Source: Hymenopus coronatus (Eukaryota > Arthropoda > Insecta > Mantodea > Hymenopodidae). Taken from it: 64,000 nucleotides of DNA. The notes beneath the pieces are model-generated. The model ran no database searches. It was not told the origin of the DNA and worked only from the letters and a program-made list of their open reading frames with translations. Position numbers and translations under genes: made by a program. Position 1 is the stretch's first letter. Every line of letters starts with the position of its first letter. The DNA is taken from positions 388,143,132 to 388,207,131 of the forward strand of contig CM060900.1 of NCBI GenBank assembly GCA_030762935.1, written 5' to 3'. Below are positions 10,432 through 22,565 of this stretch, in pieces.

Positions 10432-10604
10432 GTAAGACATTAGCATGCATTTATTTATTCTTGCATTTGGGTACTGCCCGGTGGCAGAGTTAAATGTACA
10501 AAGGTCACCTACAATAATAATCTTACAGCAAATAATAGTAATACAAATTAATAATAGTAACACAACTAACTAAAGCAAATATATCTTGCTTTGTTTGAAA
10601 GTGT

Positions 10605-11138
10605 CTTTAGCCCTGGACTGATAGCATATGGGAACTGTTGTAAATAAAATTAGATTCTACTTCTACAAAAGAAAGCCATGAGAATTTTATGAAACGCTTC
10701 TTACAATGCTCCATGTAGACCACTTTTTAAGCAACAGAAAATTTTAACAGTGTACAATTGCAATATATTACAATTATTATATGTCCACAAGAATGTAAAT
10801 CAATTTAAACTGAACAGACATGTACACTCATTAGATACCACAAATATTGATAAATTGCATATTCCATTCACTAGACTGAAGAAAGTTAAATATAGTTATT
10901 TAGTAACCAGCATTATAGCCTATAATAAGCTTCCTTACTATACAAGAGACCTGAATATGGTACAGTTTAAGGTTAAAAAAAAATGGTTGATGGTCATGTA
11001 TTTTACAATTTGGATGATTTTTTTAATACTAAAATAGTTATATGACTGGCTTTATATATTACTAGTCTATATTATTTTGACCATGTCTATTGTACTTATG
11101 TGCCTAATGACTGAAAAACCAAATAAACAAATAATATA
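10605..11138 (+). pseudogene. LINE (jockey/CR1-like) reverse transcriptase C-terminus and 3' end
   Basis: From about 10640 the plus frame reads NCC-K-N-ILLLQKKAMRIL, then NASYNAPCRPLFKQQKILTV, then YNCNILQLLYVHKN, and later LHIPFTRLKKVKYSY...IIAYNKLP. This is the typical C-terminal tail of a jockey-superfamily or CR1-like polymerase, in order. Three in-frame stops occur before 10700. It ends at 11035 and is followed by an AT-rich 3' region with AATAAA near 11121. The copy is strongly 5'-truncated. Clade assignment is from motif memory only. Confidence 0.7.
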
Positions 11139-12449
11139 TGTATATTAGTGCTCTAGGATTTAAGTGGTTCACGAAACCGTTTGAATAATTATCTCAGTGT
11201 AGTCTTAGAACGAATTAAACGTTCTAACTTATTAGGAAATGAAATACATGGATGTTCTTCTATTAATCAATGAATTACTAAAAGAGGTATTGCATTCTGA
11301 TATGTATCGGAAAAAATACCATAGTTTCCAAATGTAACAATTTCCACTTATGGCTCTTTCTTAAGTTGTAGGTTCTGTGGCACTAGCGTGTCACTAATTA
11401 ATCAATCAGTGTTCGTAGGAGCAATAAAGCAAGCTTTGAAGGCTTCTTAAGCCCATCTTCCTCGCACAAGTACACTAATGACTAGCGATGATATACGGGC
11501 GCAATATCCCATTGGGCACTTTACACAGCCTCACAAATTAACTCTCTTGATGCATAGCAACCCTCCCCCCAACCACAACCCCAACTTATTTAGGTACAAC
11601 CACAGACTGCTTGTAATGAGTAGAATCTCTAGACTTTCTTTCTTTTCTCAAGGTATGCAGGGGTAACATTCCTTATGCTTATAGCTGCATATATCCACAA
11701 GCTCCATTTAATTCTCCTAAGCGCTTTTACAGCTTGAGTCTTTTTTTTATACGCAGATAAAGACCAGATTCAGTGATTCACAGCAATGTTGTTTTCTATT
11801 GCATTACTAGATGCCGATTCCAGATAACCTTTATTCAGTTTTGTTTATTTGAAGAAAAGTTTAGTCAATGTAAGATTAATTTTTATACCAAAGCAGTATT
11901 AAAACAAGAAGCAGTTGATGGAAATTTTCGATATACATATATTATTATTATTATTATGATTATTATGTAATTAAATTGCTATCTATATTTCCCGGAAGAA
12001 TAAAATTCATTTCTCACTGTAAATCAACACGGACGTAATTGAAACTACTTCCATGAAATTTAGACCACATATTTGTCACATATTATAGATTAATTACACA
12101 AGATGGATGCTTTCTGTTGAAGAATTCTTTACAAAATATTTGTTAATAAAACTTGTAGCAACAGTAATGATGATAATGGTGATAGTAATAATAATTATAA
12201 TAAAAGTAATAATAATAATAATAACAACAACTTCAAGCTTTCCTCTAGCAGGCTTTAAGACATTTGCAGCCTTTTATTTAACCACAACATCATGTCTTTA
12301 TGTGAGAGGATACTGAAGTTATTTTCATTGTTTATGTATATTTATCTGCAATTCTGTGTTTTTTTTCTACATTGGGAAATGAAGAAGTAGTCCTGAAAAT
12401 TTATTTTTATTGCTATATATTGTGATATGATCCTACATACTGAAAAATT
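11139..12449. other. AT-rich spacer with ATT/ATA microsatellites
   Basis: Short trinucleotide runs lie at 11938-11967 (ATT-rich) and 12166-12232 (ATA/ATG/ACA-rich). Small frames across them are products of the repeats. No gene is visible. Confidence 0.6.
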
Positions 12450-12690
12450 GAGTTTTATTTATAGTCGCTCTTTAACTGCTGTGGCTCTCAACGTCCCATT
12501 CTATACTGAGCGTTAAAGGCCGATTTAGTTTACTCAGAAGCCTTTTAATCAGGCATGATGTTCTATTAAGCGCAGTAAACCTACGGAACGGGGCTACTGG
12601 TTTTACTTCCCTTCCAAAGGAAGCCATGCTTAAGACTTTTACGCCTGTAAAATATTCTCCGCCGGGTTCAAATCCAGGACTTTAGTTGAA
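12450..12690 (-). repeat. SINE family A, diverged copy
   Basis: The family body is recognisable ('GTCGCTCTTTAACTGCTGTGG' in part, 'CTTCCCTTCCAAAGGAAGCC'). A residual B box (inverse of CCGGGTTCAAATCC) lies at about 12663. The outer part of the tRNA head is lost. More diverged than the copies at 13497 and 63776. Confidence 0.75.
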
Positions 12691-13496
12691 GGATATAAGA
12701 AGATAGAATTTCATAGCCCTCCCTTAATAATGCACTGTTTGGTGTGTTGATCTCTGAAGTTTCATAGGAAGTATTCGAGTTTACCACAATCTAATGGCGT
12801 TTTGGGTTAGGGTGGGATGAATTTTCTAACTTTGAATTTTGAGATACCCTATATTACTGACAAACCATAATTCCATACTGTAATATGTAGCTTGATGGAT
12901 ATAACCATCAACTGCCTTATAATGTGTAGATGCTAATAATTTAACGAGTGTTATACAGAGCGAATATTTGTGAAGAAAAGGTGCCAAACTTTAAAAGTAT
13001 TTGAAAACCTTATTCCATAGTTAGATAATAATTTTTGAACTGCATTCAACCTTTGGAATTGCTAACCAATTTATACGGAAACAACCCTTTATAATCTTTA
13101 TCAGTATTGTAAATTTGCGGCACTGTACAAATCTTGAATAAAGTATTTCTGTTGGAAACGAAAGCATTCCCACCTATGGTGTGCAGCAGTTATGTCAATT
13201 GCACTCTAAAGCTCTTCTGAATGTATGAAAATTGCATAAATAACGGACAAACCGAACGGATAAAAATTGCATTACCATTTCAGACTATGGCAAGTCTAAA
13301 CTTTAGAAATATTTTCAATATACTCCAGACTATTTTAGCAGCGTACGATGAAGTGAAACCTTTCAGCTCCGGTTAAGTTTCTTGGTGAGGTAATCACACC
13401 GGTATTTTTTGATGGAATGTTATTTGGTAAGTATAAGAAATTGACATTCGCCTTTATTGTGTTCTGGTTCTACAGATGTAATCAGATTTCCTAGCC
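12691..13496. other. AT-rich spacer
   Basis: I see no coding, RNA or repeat feature here between two SINE A copies that point away from each other's heads. Confidence 0.4.
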
Positions 13497-13780
13497 TTCA
13501 ACAGTTGTATGCCACGTATGCGCCCAAGGTTGCGGGTTCAAACCCAGCGGAGGACGATGCATTTTTTCGGGTTTAGAAATCTTAAGCATGGCTTCCTTTG
13601 GAAGGGAAGTAAAGCCGTTGGTCCCGTGTCGTAGATTTACGGCACGTAAAAGAACCTCAAAACTGATTGAGAGGCCTCTGAGCAAAATTTAGCCGTCTTT
13701 CACGCCCAATTTAGAATGGGACGCTGAGAACCACAGTATTTAAAGAGTGTCCATAAATAATACGCCATTTATTTTCATTT
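13497..13780 (+). repeat. SINE family A, near full length
   Basis: The head is partly lost, but the B box GGTTCAAACCC and the acceptor 3' strand AGCGGAGGACG (near 13551) remain. The body and the tail through 'GTCCATAAATAATACGCCATT' are complete. The opposite-strand frame 13491-13685 is the recurring SINE A by-product. Confidence 0.85.
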
Positions 13781-15105
13781 CTAAGCGCCCAAAATATGTT
13801 AACTTCTGTAGTGTTTTTTCAGAGCCCTATCGTAATCTATGCTATAATTTAAAACATACTTTTCATACATTGTTGACATAGTGGTTAGAATTTACGGTTT
13901 CTACTTTAAGTTGTTTTATATTTTTTCAATAATTTGTTTCCGACATCCGTTAGAATTATTTTCCTGTTCACATGACAATTTAGAGAACTTCTATAGCACT
14001 GCATAATAAATGTGCGTTTTAAATGCTGTTTACCCTAATGCTAATTAGTACCAGAACCGCACTTTGTATTTTGGGTTTTTGAAAATGAAATTTCTGAAAC
14101 AATATGAAGAAATTACGTTTCAAATCTTGTTTTCACTTAACTTAATTAAAACACTTGATTATTTTCTGGTGCAATGTTAGCTTCTTTAGTGCATATTTTA
14201 TTTTATTCAGAAGTTTTCTCTATATGATATCTAACTCTAAAAATACTCAGATATGCCTACTCAACAGCAATGAAAACTATAGGGATCAGTAACGTAGGGC
14301 CTATGCAACATATTGAGGTTTGGCTTTCAATTTTTTTTTCAAACGTTATCTTTGTTACTATGGAATTTATTTCAGAGAATTTAGGGTAGGCGGTGTTGCA
14401 AATATACAAGTCTCTACTTGTATACCTACCTACTTTACCTACTTTACTCACCATAAAATTCCTTACAATACTGGATGATTATTTCAGAGCTATTGGATGT
14501 GAATCCTCTCCTGCAGTACATCTGCATATGTACTTTCCTCCAGCATGTTCTGTTGCATACTTTGTGGTTTAAATATAGATATTCCTACTGAAAATGCGTG
14601 TAATATTAGTGCAACTCTATCTATAATAGCGTAAGGAGTGTTGCCACATTTCTCAAATAAGTTTCCATTATTTGTAAATGAAAGACGAACTGAATTTTTG
14701 TTCAGAAAGAATATACTTAAAGGGCAGAAGAGCAATAAGCATTTTAAGGAGAAGAGCTGCCTTATATAACAGCTAGGCAGTTTATGAGCTCTCAGGATTA
14801 TGCTTTCAGAGATCACGATAAAAGAGCGAAGTTTTCAAATATTCGAAATTGTAAATAACTTATGTGCTAAACATTATGGCATAACCTGACAATATGCCTT
14901 TAACATAATTATAAAAAAGTCCGCGTAATTCCAACAGATAACTTCAGTCAAACTCCTTATACTGAAAATCACATCTATAGAAAACAGATTTACAGTAACA
15001 TTCAAGATTGTATAATTATACTTTAGACACCAAAATATAATGGTATGTTATATTTGAACCACCAAATTAGAAGAACACCGTCTATTCCACAAAAAGAAAG
15101 ATAAT
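13781..15105. other. AT-rich sequence, no recognised feature
   Basis: A 108-codon minus-strand frame at 14490-14816 is the longest here. I see no motif, signal peptide or transposon domain in it, and its codon use looks no different from its surroundings. Confidence 0.4.
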
Positions 15106-15392
15106 CACCACCGCCGCCGCCACCACCACCACTGCAATTACTACTGCTGCTATCATTGCTGTTATTGTTATCAATACTACTACTTTACTAATGCTGCTGC
15201 CGCTACTACTACTACCACCACCACCACCACTGCAATTACTACTGCTGCTATCACTTTTGTTATTGTTATCAATACTACTACTCTATGCTGCTGCTGCCGC
15301 TGCCGCCGCAGCTACCGCCGCTACCATTACCACCACCACCACCGCCGCCACCGCCGCCGCTGCTGCTGCTTGCTACTACTGCTACTACTAAT

Positions 15393-15433
<41 letters not shown>

Positions 15434-15448
15434 TGATGATGATGACAG
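15106..15448. repeat. Complex trinucleotide array
   Basis: Runs of CCG/CCA, CTG, ACT, TAA and TGA alternate. A block starting ACTGCAATTACTACTGCTGC at 15131 recurs at 15229 (98 bases apart), so part of the array was duplicated as a unit. Poly-leucine, poly-alanine and poly-asparagine frames here are repeat artefacts. Confidence 0.95.
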
Positions 15449-15629
15449 TAATAACAATAATAGCTCTGGGCAACAAAATTAAACGTTCTGTGAGTGAAAT
15501 GGAAACTGAGGTTTGTCTGTTGATTTCAAACCTGTTAACAGTTATTTTCTATTTGGCATAGGTTTTTTTAACGCACACATTTGAATATAATGCAGTTATA
15601 TATGCATTTAGTGCCGAGAAAAGTTAAAT
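15449..15629. other. Short spacer
   Basis: This lies between the trinucleotide array and the pseudogene. Nothing is visible. Confidence 0.4.
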
Positions 15630-17205
15630 TTTTCTGTATATGTCTCGAATGTGCATTTCTGTTATATTCTGTGGTATAGCTTGAGGGTCATCCATTTTGA
15701 GAGTCCAACAGCAGTCAGCTAAGATCCTTGGGTTCCATATACCTTTGTAAAAGGTTTCCATCAAAGATATTTTCTCATGGAAATGTTCACCATATTCCTC
15801 ACTTACACTGCCAAGGTTGGAAGGGAAGAAATCAAATGTGAATGCAAGAAATGGAGTTTTAGAGACATATTGCAACCAAGTTGCCTGTAATTCTCAATTA
15901 GCTGACTAACAAGTTCTTCATAGTTATCAGCCTTATGGTTTCCCCGGAAGTTTTTTACAGCACTTTGAAAGGATCTCCATGCCGCTGTCTCAGCTTCATT
16001 CAAGCTTTTTCCGAATGCAGGACCATTCATTATTTGAGGGACAATAAATATGCCCTGTTTGGTCTTGGCGTCACTGATCCTAAGGAATTTCGTTTTTAGG
16101 AACTTAAAACCTTTCCCAGTATGATCCATCGCTTTGACAAAATTCTTGATCAGCCCCAGCTTGATATACATTGGTAGAAGATAAATATTCTTCACAGGTG
16201 GTTGATTTACTAAATTTGTCGTCCCAACAGTGAGATGTTCTGTCTGTGGTTATTGTTTCTGAAGAAAGTTATTTTTATGTCCCTGCTGTCCCATTAGAAA
16301 AGGAAACAACAGAACATTGTATATCGTATTTGTAAGCCAAGAAACAGGGCTATCACCTTCATATCACCACTTATATGCCATTCATAGTTATCATATTTTC
16401 TACTGTTCAGCAGAAGCTTCATCTTGTCATATGATTCCTTCATATATGCAGCATATGCAAAAGCGATCGAAGGATAATGATTGTCATTGTGCACGACTGC
16501 TTTGAAACTAATCTAAGAAAAGTCAATGAAGTCGCCATTTATTGGGATTGTGCGGCTTCCCCATGACTTCAGATTAACTGTAAACACCATCTTATCTTTC
16601 TGGGAGAAAAGATGTTCAAGCTGATATTTTATTTTACGTAGAAAACATACCCTTGCAATTTTATTCAGAAAATTCCATCATTTCAACTTGAAGCCACGAT
16701 CTCGGTTTTTTTGATAAGTCAGCATAAGGAACCAGATCGTATAATTCGGACCGTGTAATCATATGAGATATGTTTGTGTTGAAACACAATGGATCCTGTC
16801 TTTCACTACCAGAATGTAGCTCAGCCTCGGAAAATTCATCATCCTTGGTCTCATCAATACTTGCACCCCATGTTTCTGGTCCTTGAGGAATGGGCAGCTT
16901 GACCTATGAGGCAAAGGTCTTTTAGGAGAAGCAAGACCAGGATACTGGACAGTGTGCCTAGTCTTCACCGTTACTCCAAATATCTAGCAATATAGAAGTA
17001 GCAGTATGTTGTGTGGTTCTGTGGTTCTCTCCAAACCATGGGAACACCAAATCGCAAGTGAGGAGATAGATCTGGTTTTCAACCACCCACTTAACATCAT
17101 CATATATGAACCACAACATATGTGTAAGGTCTATGATTTATCCTGATCGCCTATTTTACAGCAAAAATAAAGTTCACATGATTTTCTTATCAATGGGGTG
17201 ATATT
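15630..17205 (-). pseudogene. Broken copy of a repeated arthropod conserved protein
   Basis: Read leftwards from about 17205, pieces of one protein appear in order in changing frames: SCELYFCCKIGDQDKS and LHICC (Cys-rich N-terminus), PMVWREPQNH, HTVQYPGLASPKRPLPH, ELYDLVPYADLSKK, FFSQ-like HLFSQKDKMVF, FIDFS, YPSIAFAYAAYMKESYDKMK, WHISGDMKVIALFLGLQ, FCCFL, LPMYIKLGLIKNFVKAMD, AAWRSFQSAVKNFRGNHK, NMSLKLHFLHSHL and LADCCWTLK near the C-terminus. I know this family as a repetitive, function-unknown protein in arthropod genomes, probably encoded by a mobile element. At least four frameshifts and several stops break it. Confidence 0.75.
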
Positions 17206-17371
17206 TCTCTTTTGAAATTTTAAAAGTTACATCCCCACAGATATAACAAGAACTGTTTGGGTGGTTAACACACATAAGAGATACTGATAGCATGCAAACA
17301 AACTATATAGGGTCCCAAAACAATAACATTAGCGAAAGTCTTAATTACACTTCTTAACAAAATTTATAAAA
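17206..17371. other. Short AT-rich spacer
   Basis: Nothing is visible between the pseudogene N-terminus and SINE A. Confidence 0.4.
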
Positions 17372-17665
17372 TAAAATGAAAATGGCGTTTTATTTATGGA
17401 CGCTCTTTAACTACTGTGGTTCAGCGTCTCATTCTAAATTGGGCGTGAAAGACGCTTAATTTTGCTCAGAGGCCTCTCTATTAGGCTTGAGATTCTTTTA
17501 CGTGCCGTAAATCTACGACACGGGACCAACAGCTTTACTTCCCTTCCACAGGAAGGCGTGCTCAGGATATTTACACCCGAAAAAATCCATCGGCCTCCGC
17601 CGGGTTTGAACCCGCGACCTTCGATAGATCAAGTTAGCATGACAACCACTACACCAAGGAGGGTG
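17372..17665 (-). repeat. SINE family A, full length
   Basis: This is a complete minus-strand copy. The tRNA-like head at about 17594-17665 has the inverse B box GGGTTTGAACCC and the inverse A-box region CCACTACACCA. The tail lies at the left, 'GGCGTTTTATTTATGG'. Similarity to the copy at 63776 is high along the whole length, so it is among the younger copies. Confidence 0.88.
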
Positions 17666-18059
17666 ACTGCAAAGGTTATACCATATCAAACATAGACGTT
17701 GAGTTCATTGTAATACAGCTCTGGTTAAATATTCTTCTGTCAGGAAGATATTATTTCAGTATAGTGATACCTGCAAATAACGGAAACAAATATAAATATG
17801 CAATAATAAATAATAGTTTAGCTTAAATAACAAATTTTAATATGCAATAATAAATAATTTAGCTTAAAATATATGCACATGATGATAGTAATTTAGCCCA
17901 ATAGAGCGATTCTAACTTCATATTCAAAATCAGCAGACCAAAATATGCAAGATTTAGTGAAACTTTTCACTTAACAAAATTACTGTTTCTCAGTGTAATC
18001 ACGTCAACTGTCACTTCTTCTTCTTCAAATAACACCACCAGATAGTTCCAAGGAGAAGT
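17666..18059. other. AT-rich spacer
   Basis: A short direct repeat containing ATATGCAATAATAAATAAT occurs at about 17796 and 17841. Nothing else is visible. Confidence 0.5.
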
Positions 18060-18425
18060 TAATCATTATGTGCTAAAAGCACTAGTAGTGCTACTGTTAC
18101 CAATTCTAATACCGCTATAATACTACTAATGCCGCTAACACTGCTAGTAGCGTTTCTATTTCTGCTGCTGCCATAACTACTAGCACTACTAATACTCCTA
18201 AAATGGTGCTGCTATTATCGTGCGTGTAAGACTCGTGCTTCTCCTGCTGCTGTTACTATTACTTCTACCACTGTTACTGCTGCTTCTGTTTCTACTACTA
18301 TTCCTGCTGCTGCCACCACCACCGCCACCGCCACCACCATCACTACCACCACTACTAACACTACTACCTCCACTACTACTCCTACTCCCACCACCACAAC
18401 CACCACCACCACTACTACTACTATG
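18060..18425. repeat. Trinucleotide-rich array (CTG/ACT/CCA)
   Basis: Interrupted ACT, CTG and CCA triplets extend over about 365 bases. All three frames of both strands are open across parts of it, giving poly-Leu/Pro on one strand and poly-Gly/Ser on the other. This is a property of triplet repeats, so no gene is called. Confidence 0.9.
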
Positions 18426-19429
18426 GAAGGCTGTTTCCGATCTCTGGAAACGAATTCCCAAGTGTGTTGTGGTACTACTGGTTGCGAGCCAGTCCACGTT
18501 TTAGAGATAAAACATATTGCAACAAAAACTCCCTTTTACTTCCCAACAAACAACTCTATTTCTTCCATAAACTGACTACAATCAGTGTGCTCATAAATAA
18601 CTGTCTTTTTTCAATACTTTCGTAACAATTCTGCCATATAGTTTTGTCTCGACTACTATTGCAAGCTATGCACTCTAGGTAGGGCTTTGTTCCCCTTTTT
18701 ATACATGTCGATCACGTGGCCGGAAATTTCCAGAAGCAGTCGCCAGTGCAAACCACTGTATATGTCATAAACCCACTTAGGCGTAACAATGCCCGGCTTT
18801 GACGTCAAAGAATCTTCCGATGGCACATGTGTCCACTTGCTCAGGTGTAAAAATCACAGCTTCGATGTCAAAAGAACATGCCACCAGCACACGTGTCCAC
18901 TATGGCAGGTATAACTATGTATGCCAACAATCAGCTATGACTTAAAGCAAAACGCTCACACACGTTCGGCGATTACAGCGGCAGGGCACAGTCAAAATAT
19001 GTATACCATTCACAGTCTTACGTGACTAGAGTTAGCATGTGCTACTACGATAATGCCGAAGCAAATAAATCCATCTTGGGAATGCAACATTGTCGCCCTT
19101 TCAGATACAACCTACAGCTATTGCGCAATTACTAAGGTGTGCAATACGCAAAATTTCATTGTTTCCAAGAAAGAAATGAGCTCTCTGCTCAATAAATAGT
19201 AAAAAAAAAAAAAAAACTGTATGTGTTAATTCCAAATGAAACAAGCAGACAAACCCGAGACTTGCAATTAGCCGTACTCTAAGCATGGCGAAGAAAGTGA
19301 AAACCCTTGTCTCATGCAGTAAATCAGCCACCAACGAGCCATTACAGGTGGTGGAGACGTGCAATGTCCTAAGATAAAAGTCAAAGAGGAGTGCATTACC
19401 AGATATCGGAAACAACCATAAGCGCTACC
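18426..19429. other. Spacer with two diverged 64-bp direct repeats
   Basis: The segments starting near 18798 and 18862 share TTYGAYGTCAAA...CACRTGTGTCCACT, a local tandem duplication. A poly-A run lies at 19200-19216. No coding feature is recognised. Confidence 0.5.
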
Positions 19430-19738
19430 ACCAATAGTATTGCTGCTCTTGCTGCTGCTTTTACTACCAATTCTACCATTTCTAGTGCTGCTGTGATTTT
19501 TAAACACATACTGCAGAATGGGAATTTTCTGACCGAGTGGAAGGTATGTCGGCTAGTATTGCTAAAAAAAAAAACCCAACCGGAACTCGAGCTTTACCAC
19601 TTATTATCCGTCCTGCGCTGGGAAAGTTGTTTGAACACTTGATCCTGGGAAGGATTCTGGAAATTGAAAGCAGCTGTAGCGTTGCACATGTGGAGAAGAA
19701 TGCTCCACCATCACTACTCCGAAAATAGGGCAAAAGCT
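19430..19738 (+). pseudogene. LINE (R1-like) reverse transcriptase, N-terminal part
   Basis: The plus strand reads FKHILQNGNFLTEWKVCRLV followed by LLKKKTQPELELYHLLSVL. A shift into ALGKLFEHLILGRIL follows. These correspond to the 'WK.A..V.IPK' and 'Y RPI.LL....K..E' opening of R1/I-type reverse transcriptases. Triplet-rich sequence (19430-19490) abuts it on the left. The frame then breaks, and the SINE at 19742 interrupts the element. The R1-like clade is inferred from the C-terminal part at 20075. Confidence 0.65.
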
Positions 19739-19741
19739 TTT

Positions 19742-19960
19742 ATTTTTTTTTTTGTTGATAGTGTTTAACGCCCGCTTTTACTACCATGGCACCGCAGTTG
19801 ATAACACTGGTGATACATGGAATGAGGATGGAGCACCGGTGGAATGAGATGATGGGGGAAACCGGAGAACCTGGAGAAAACCCGCACCAGCGCCGCTTTG
19901 TCCACCACAAATCTCACATGCGGTCGCTTGGGATCGAAACCGGGACTTCTAGGTGATGCA
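19742..19960 (-). repeat. SINE family D, inserted in the LINE
   Basis: The minus-strand copy starts with poly-T (19742-19753) at its 3' end. It continues through the family D body ('GTGTTTAACGCCCGC', 'ATGGAGCACCGGTGGAATG', 'GCGCCGCTTTGTCCACCACA'). The tRNA-like head is incomplete. It separates two parts of one LINE, so it inserted later than the LINE. Confidence 0.85.
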
Positions 19961-20074
19961 AGAACTTGAGAGGCAGTGAAAATCCGGCTTTAGCAGCGGC
20001 CTTTATGGGGTCTTATTACTCTGAAAGTTCTGCATTCTTTTAGTTTTACTCCATGGGGTGGCATTCTCATCGCT

Positions 20075-20785
20075 AATGATGCAACTACCTACCTCAGAGA
20101 TGGTAGTTAACCAAGCTGTAATTGAAATTTGGACTTAGCTGGCTGCCAAGATATTAGAACTTGCGTCACATAAGACAGATTTTGAGCTACTGGTGCGTGG
20201 TCGGAAGGTTCATTCTGGTCACCTTCAACATAAATATTTATTTATTAGGAGTCAGGATTTTATCAAGTATCTTACAATTCACCTGAGATATCACGTGAAG
20301 ACCGTTTTCTGTCTCACTTGAATCGTAACATGCCGGAATTTGGGGTCTGGGGGAAAGAAGCAGAAGAATAATCCTAAATGTTTTGTCATCCATCTAGTTC
20401 AATGGTGCAAGACATTGCAGAGGCAGATGTACAGATTATGGGTGCAATGCAAAATGGTTAGTAGTGTCTAAAGAACCATATGTACCTAAGCGTTGTTGGT
20501 TCTTGCAAGGACACCGTATTCTCTTCTAAATTATTGAGCGACTCTCTGGCGGAATAGACGATGCTGTTAGAGATGAAGCGCGTAGGCAGTTCTTGGATCA
20601 GTGGCAGAAGTTCTGGGATTCCAAAGAAGGGCAGCTTACTAAACCAAGCGTTTAATCCCTAAACTTATTCCTTGCTATCAACGTCACAGAGTGAACTGTA
20701 AGTTTTACCTGTCGCAATTACACATTAGACCCAGTCGTTTCCGGGCGTACTTTCATTGTTTCGGGCCAAGCCCACATTCTCTTGA
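20075..20785 (+). pseudogene. LINE (R1-like) C-terminal half
   Basis: Readable blocks in order are NQAVIEIWT...LAAKILELASHKTDFELLVRGRKV, which corresponds to the segment after the catalytic YADD loop (quoted here in two parts because of a stop), then DFIKYLTIHL, LNRNMPEFGVWGK, DEARRQFLDQWQKFWD, KRLIPKLIPC, and VNCKFYLSQLHIRPSRFRAY with FHCFG. The last is the C-terminal 'FYLTQ.LSGHG.FR.YL..FG' region of R1/I-type LINEs. The YADD core and about 250 residues between this and the 19430 segment are missing. Many stops and frameshifts are present. Confidence 0.7.
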
Positions 20786-20849
20786 CTCAATTATGCTATG
20801 AATGATATCGCTAATCTTCCTCCATATACACTACTGAAGCCGCTACCAG

Positions 20850-21146
<297 letters not shown>

Positions 21147-22033
21147 CTACCACTACTACTATGATCAAGGGAGACGGCTCTGTGTTATCATGGGATGGTC
21201 CCGGGCTGATTTTCTGTCCGGGCGGTAATTCTGGTAATGGGCTTTTGTCGTAGTTTCCCCGAGTTGATAGTCGAATGTTGATGAGGGTCCCCTTCTACCA
21301 CGAACTGGCTGTCCATCATTTCCTGGCCCCATTAATTTAGTTTCATACGTTTCACCTTAAATATTTGTTGCTGAAAAACCAGGTGACAGAAGAGGAGTTA
21401 CGCAGGACGGTGGAATTTGCGCCCCGTCAAAGTTTCTCAATAGTAATTGGTAGCCTCCTGTTGGGGCCTCCTTTCTGCGAGCTGTTTAGGCCGTGGAATG
21501 CCCGTCCGGCGATTGGCTTAGGTAGAGCTAATTTTCAGGAAAATTATTATTTTGCAGTCGTTGGGTTACCTGCTCTTGTTCGTGCACAGCGTCGTTCGAA
21601 TTTGGTCGCCCTTGCTGTCTCCCGTTCAGTCCTTCCTTATAGGCACTGAAGGAAATAACGGCCACAATGAGTTATTTTTGTTCTAGTTACTGCAGGCAAT
21701 TCCTTCCGCCTACTGCTAACGTCTCTGAAAATGTTTCTGCCACAACGCTATTACTTCTTTCTCCTACTGATATGTTTATCATTATTGTAACTACTACTGC
21801 CCCCACCCGTGCTGCTATTATTAGGTTAATTGTATCTCATTCAGCTATATCAACAGTATAATTATATACTTTAAGAATCCTATAGTTTCCGCTGCATATT
21901 GCATTTGTTTATAAGTCGAACGTTAAATGTGCTGTCATGATAATAAACTAGTTTTACATATCGTTCCTTGTTCATTCTTTCTACAATAAGAATCAGAATT
22001 TCTTTTCCTTGTTTCCATTTTCTTTTATATATA
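21147..22033. other. GC-richer stretch 21160-21700, otherwise nothing
   Basis: A 94-codon plus frame (21365-21649) is the longest here but has no motif I recognise. It could be more of the LINE or an unrelated repeat. It ends against a shorter triplet-rich patch near 21690-21830. Confidence 0.35.
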
Positions 22034-22061
22034 TGTGCGCGTGTGTGTGTGTGTGTGTGTG
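22034..22061. repeat. (GT)n microsatellite
   Basis: About twelve GT units, preceded by a short GC-interrupted run. Confidence 0.95.
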
Positions 22062-22321
22062 AAATAGTTACATCTTGAAGGTATATTCTACTAGTGTTAA
22101 AGTGAAACAGTCATTTGTTGAATAGTTAAAGCCACCTGCCTCTCTGTGAATAAAGTAGGCTTAAAACTTTATATGAAGTTTTAAAAATAGTCATTACCTC
22201 TGGTGATTCTTCAGGAATAAGGACTCATTTGGTTCTCAGTTTATTACTCCTTTTTATCACATCTCTTTTTTGGGGGGGAAGGATGGGATTTATACAGGAT
22301 TAGTGTATCTGAGGTGTACAA

Positions 22322-22440
22322 CACTTCATACTGTTACAACCGGCTGACAAATTCAATGTCCCAATCTGCCTGCGGTTGAATGGTGTTCAAATCCCTGCTG
22401 TGGCATTGAATTGTTGTTCTAACAGTAAAAACATACCCTT
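22322..22440 (+). repeat. tRNA-derived SINE family F, diverged copy
   Basis: A B-box-like GTGTTCAAATCCCTGCTGTGGCA at about 22384 (partly shared with 22616) is followed by a similar tail 'TTGAATTGTTGTTC'. It resembles the better-preserved element at 22566, only about 200 bases away, in the same orientation. Confidence 0.5.
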
Positions 22441-22565
22441 GGTAGGTCGTTAATAAAACATCAATATAGTAATAGTTTGTCATCTCAAAATAATTTGAGA
22501 TCACCTTGTGGTTTACCGGGAAACATGCGAGTTAGTTGAGAAATCCAAAGCTATGCCGTCATGTT

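Noticed and set aside
13491..13685. Recurring peptides with 'NLRHGTN.FTSLPKEAML' on the strand opposite SINE A (also 17462, 31133 and 63683)
   Set aside because: Every instance is the antisense of the SINE A body; the similarity is due to the retroposon.
15191..15561. Poly-Ala/Asn/Ile frames
   Set aside because: Low-complexity triplet array, not a gene.
18198..18504. Poly-Gly/Ser, poly-Val and poly-Leu/Pro frames
   Set aside because: Same explanation: triplet-rich low-complexity DNA open on both strands.
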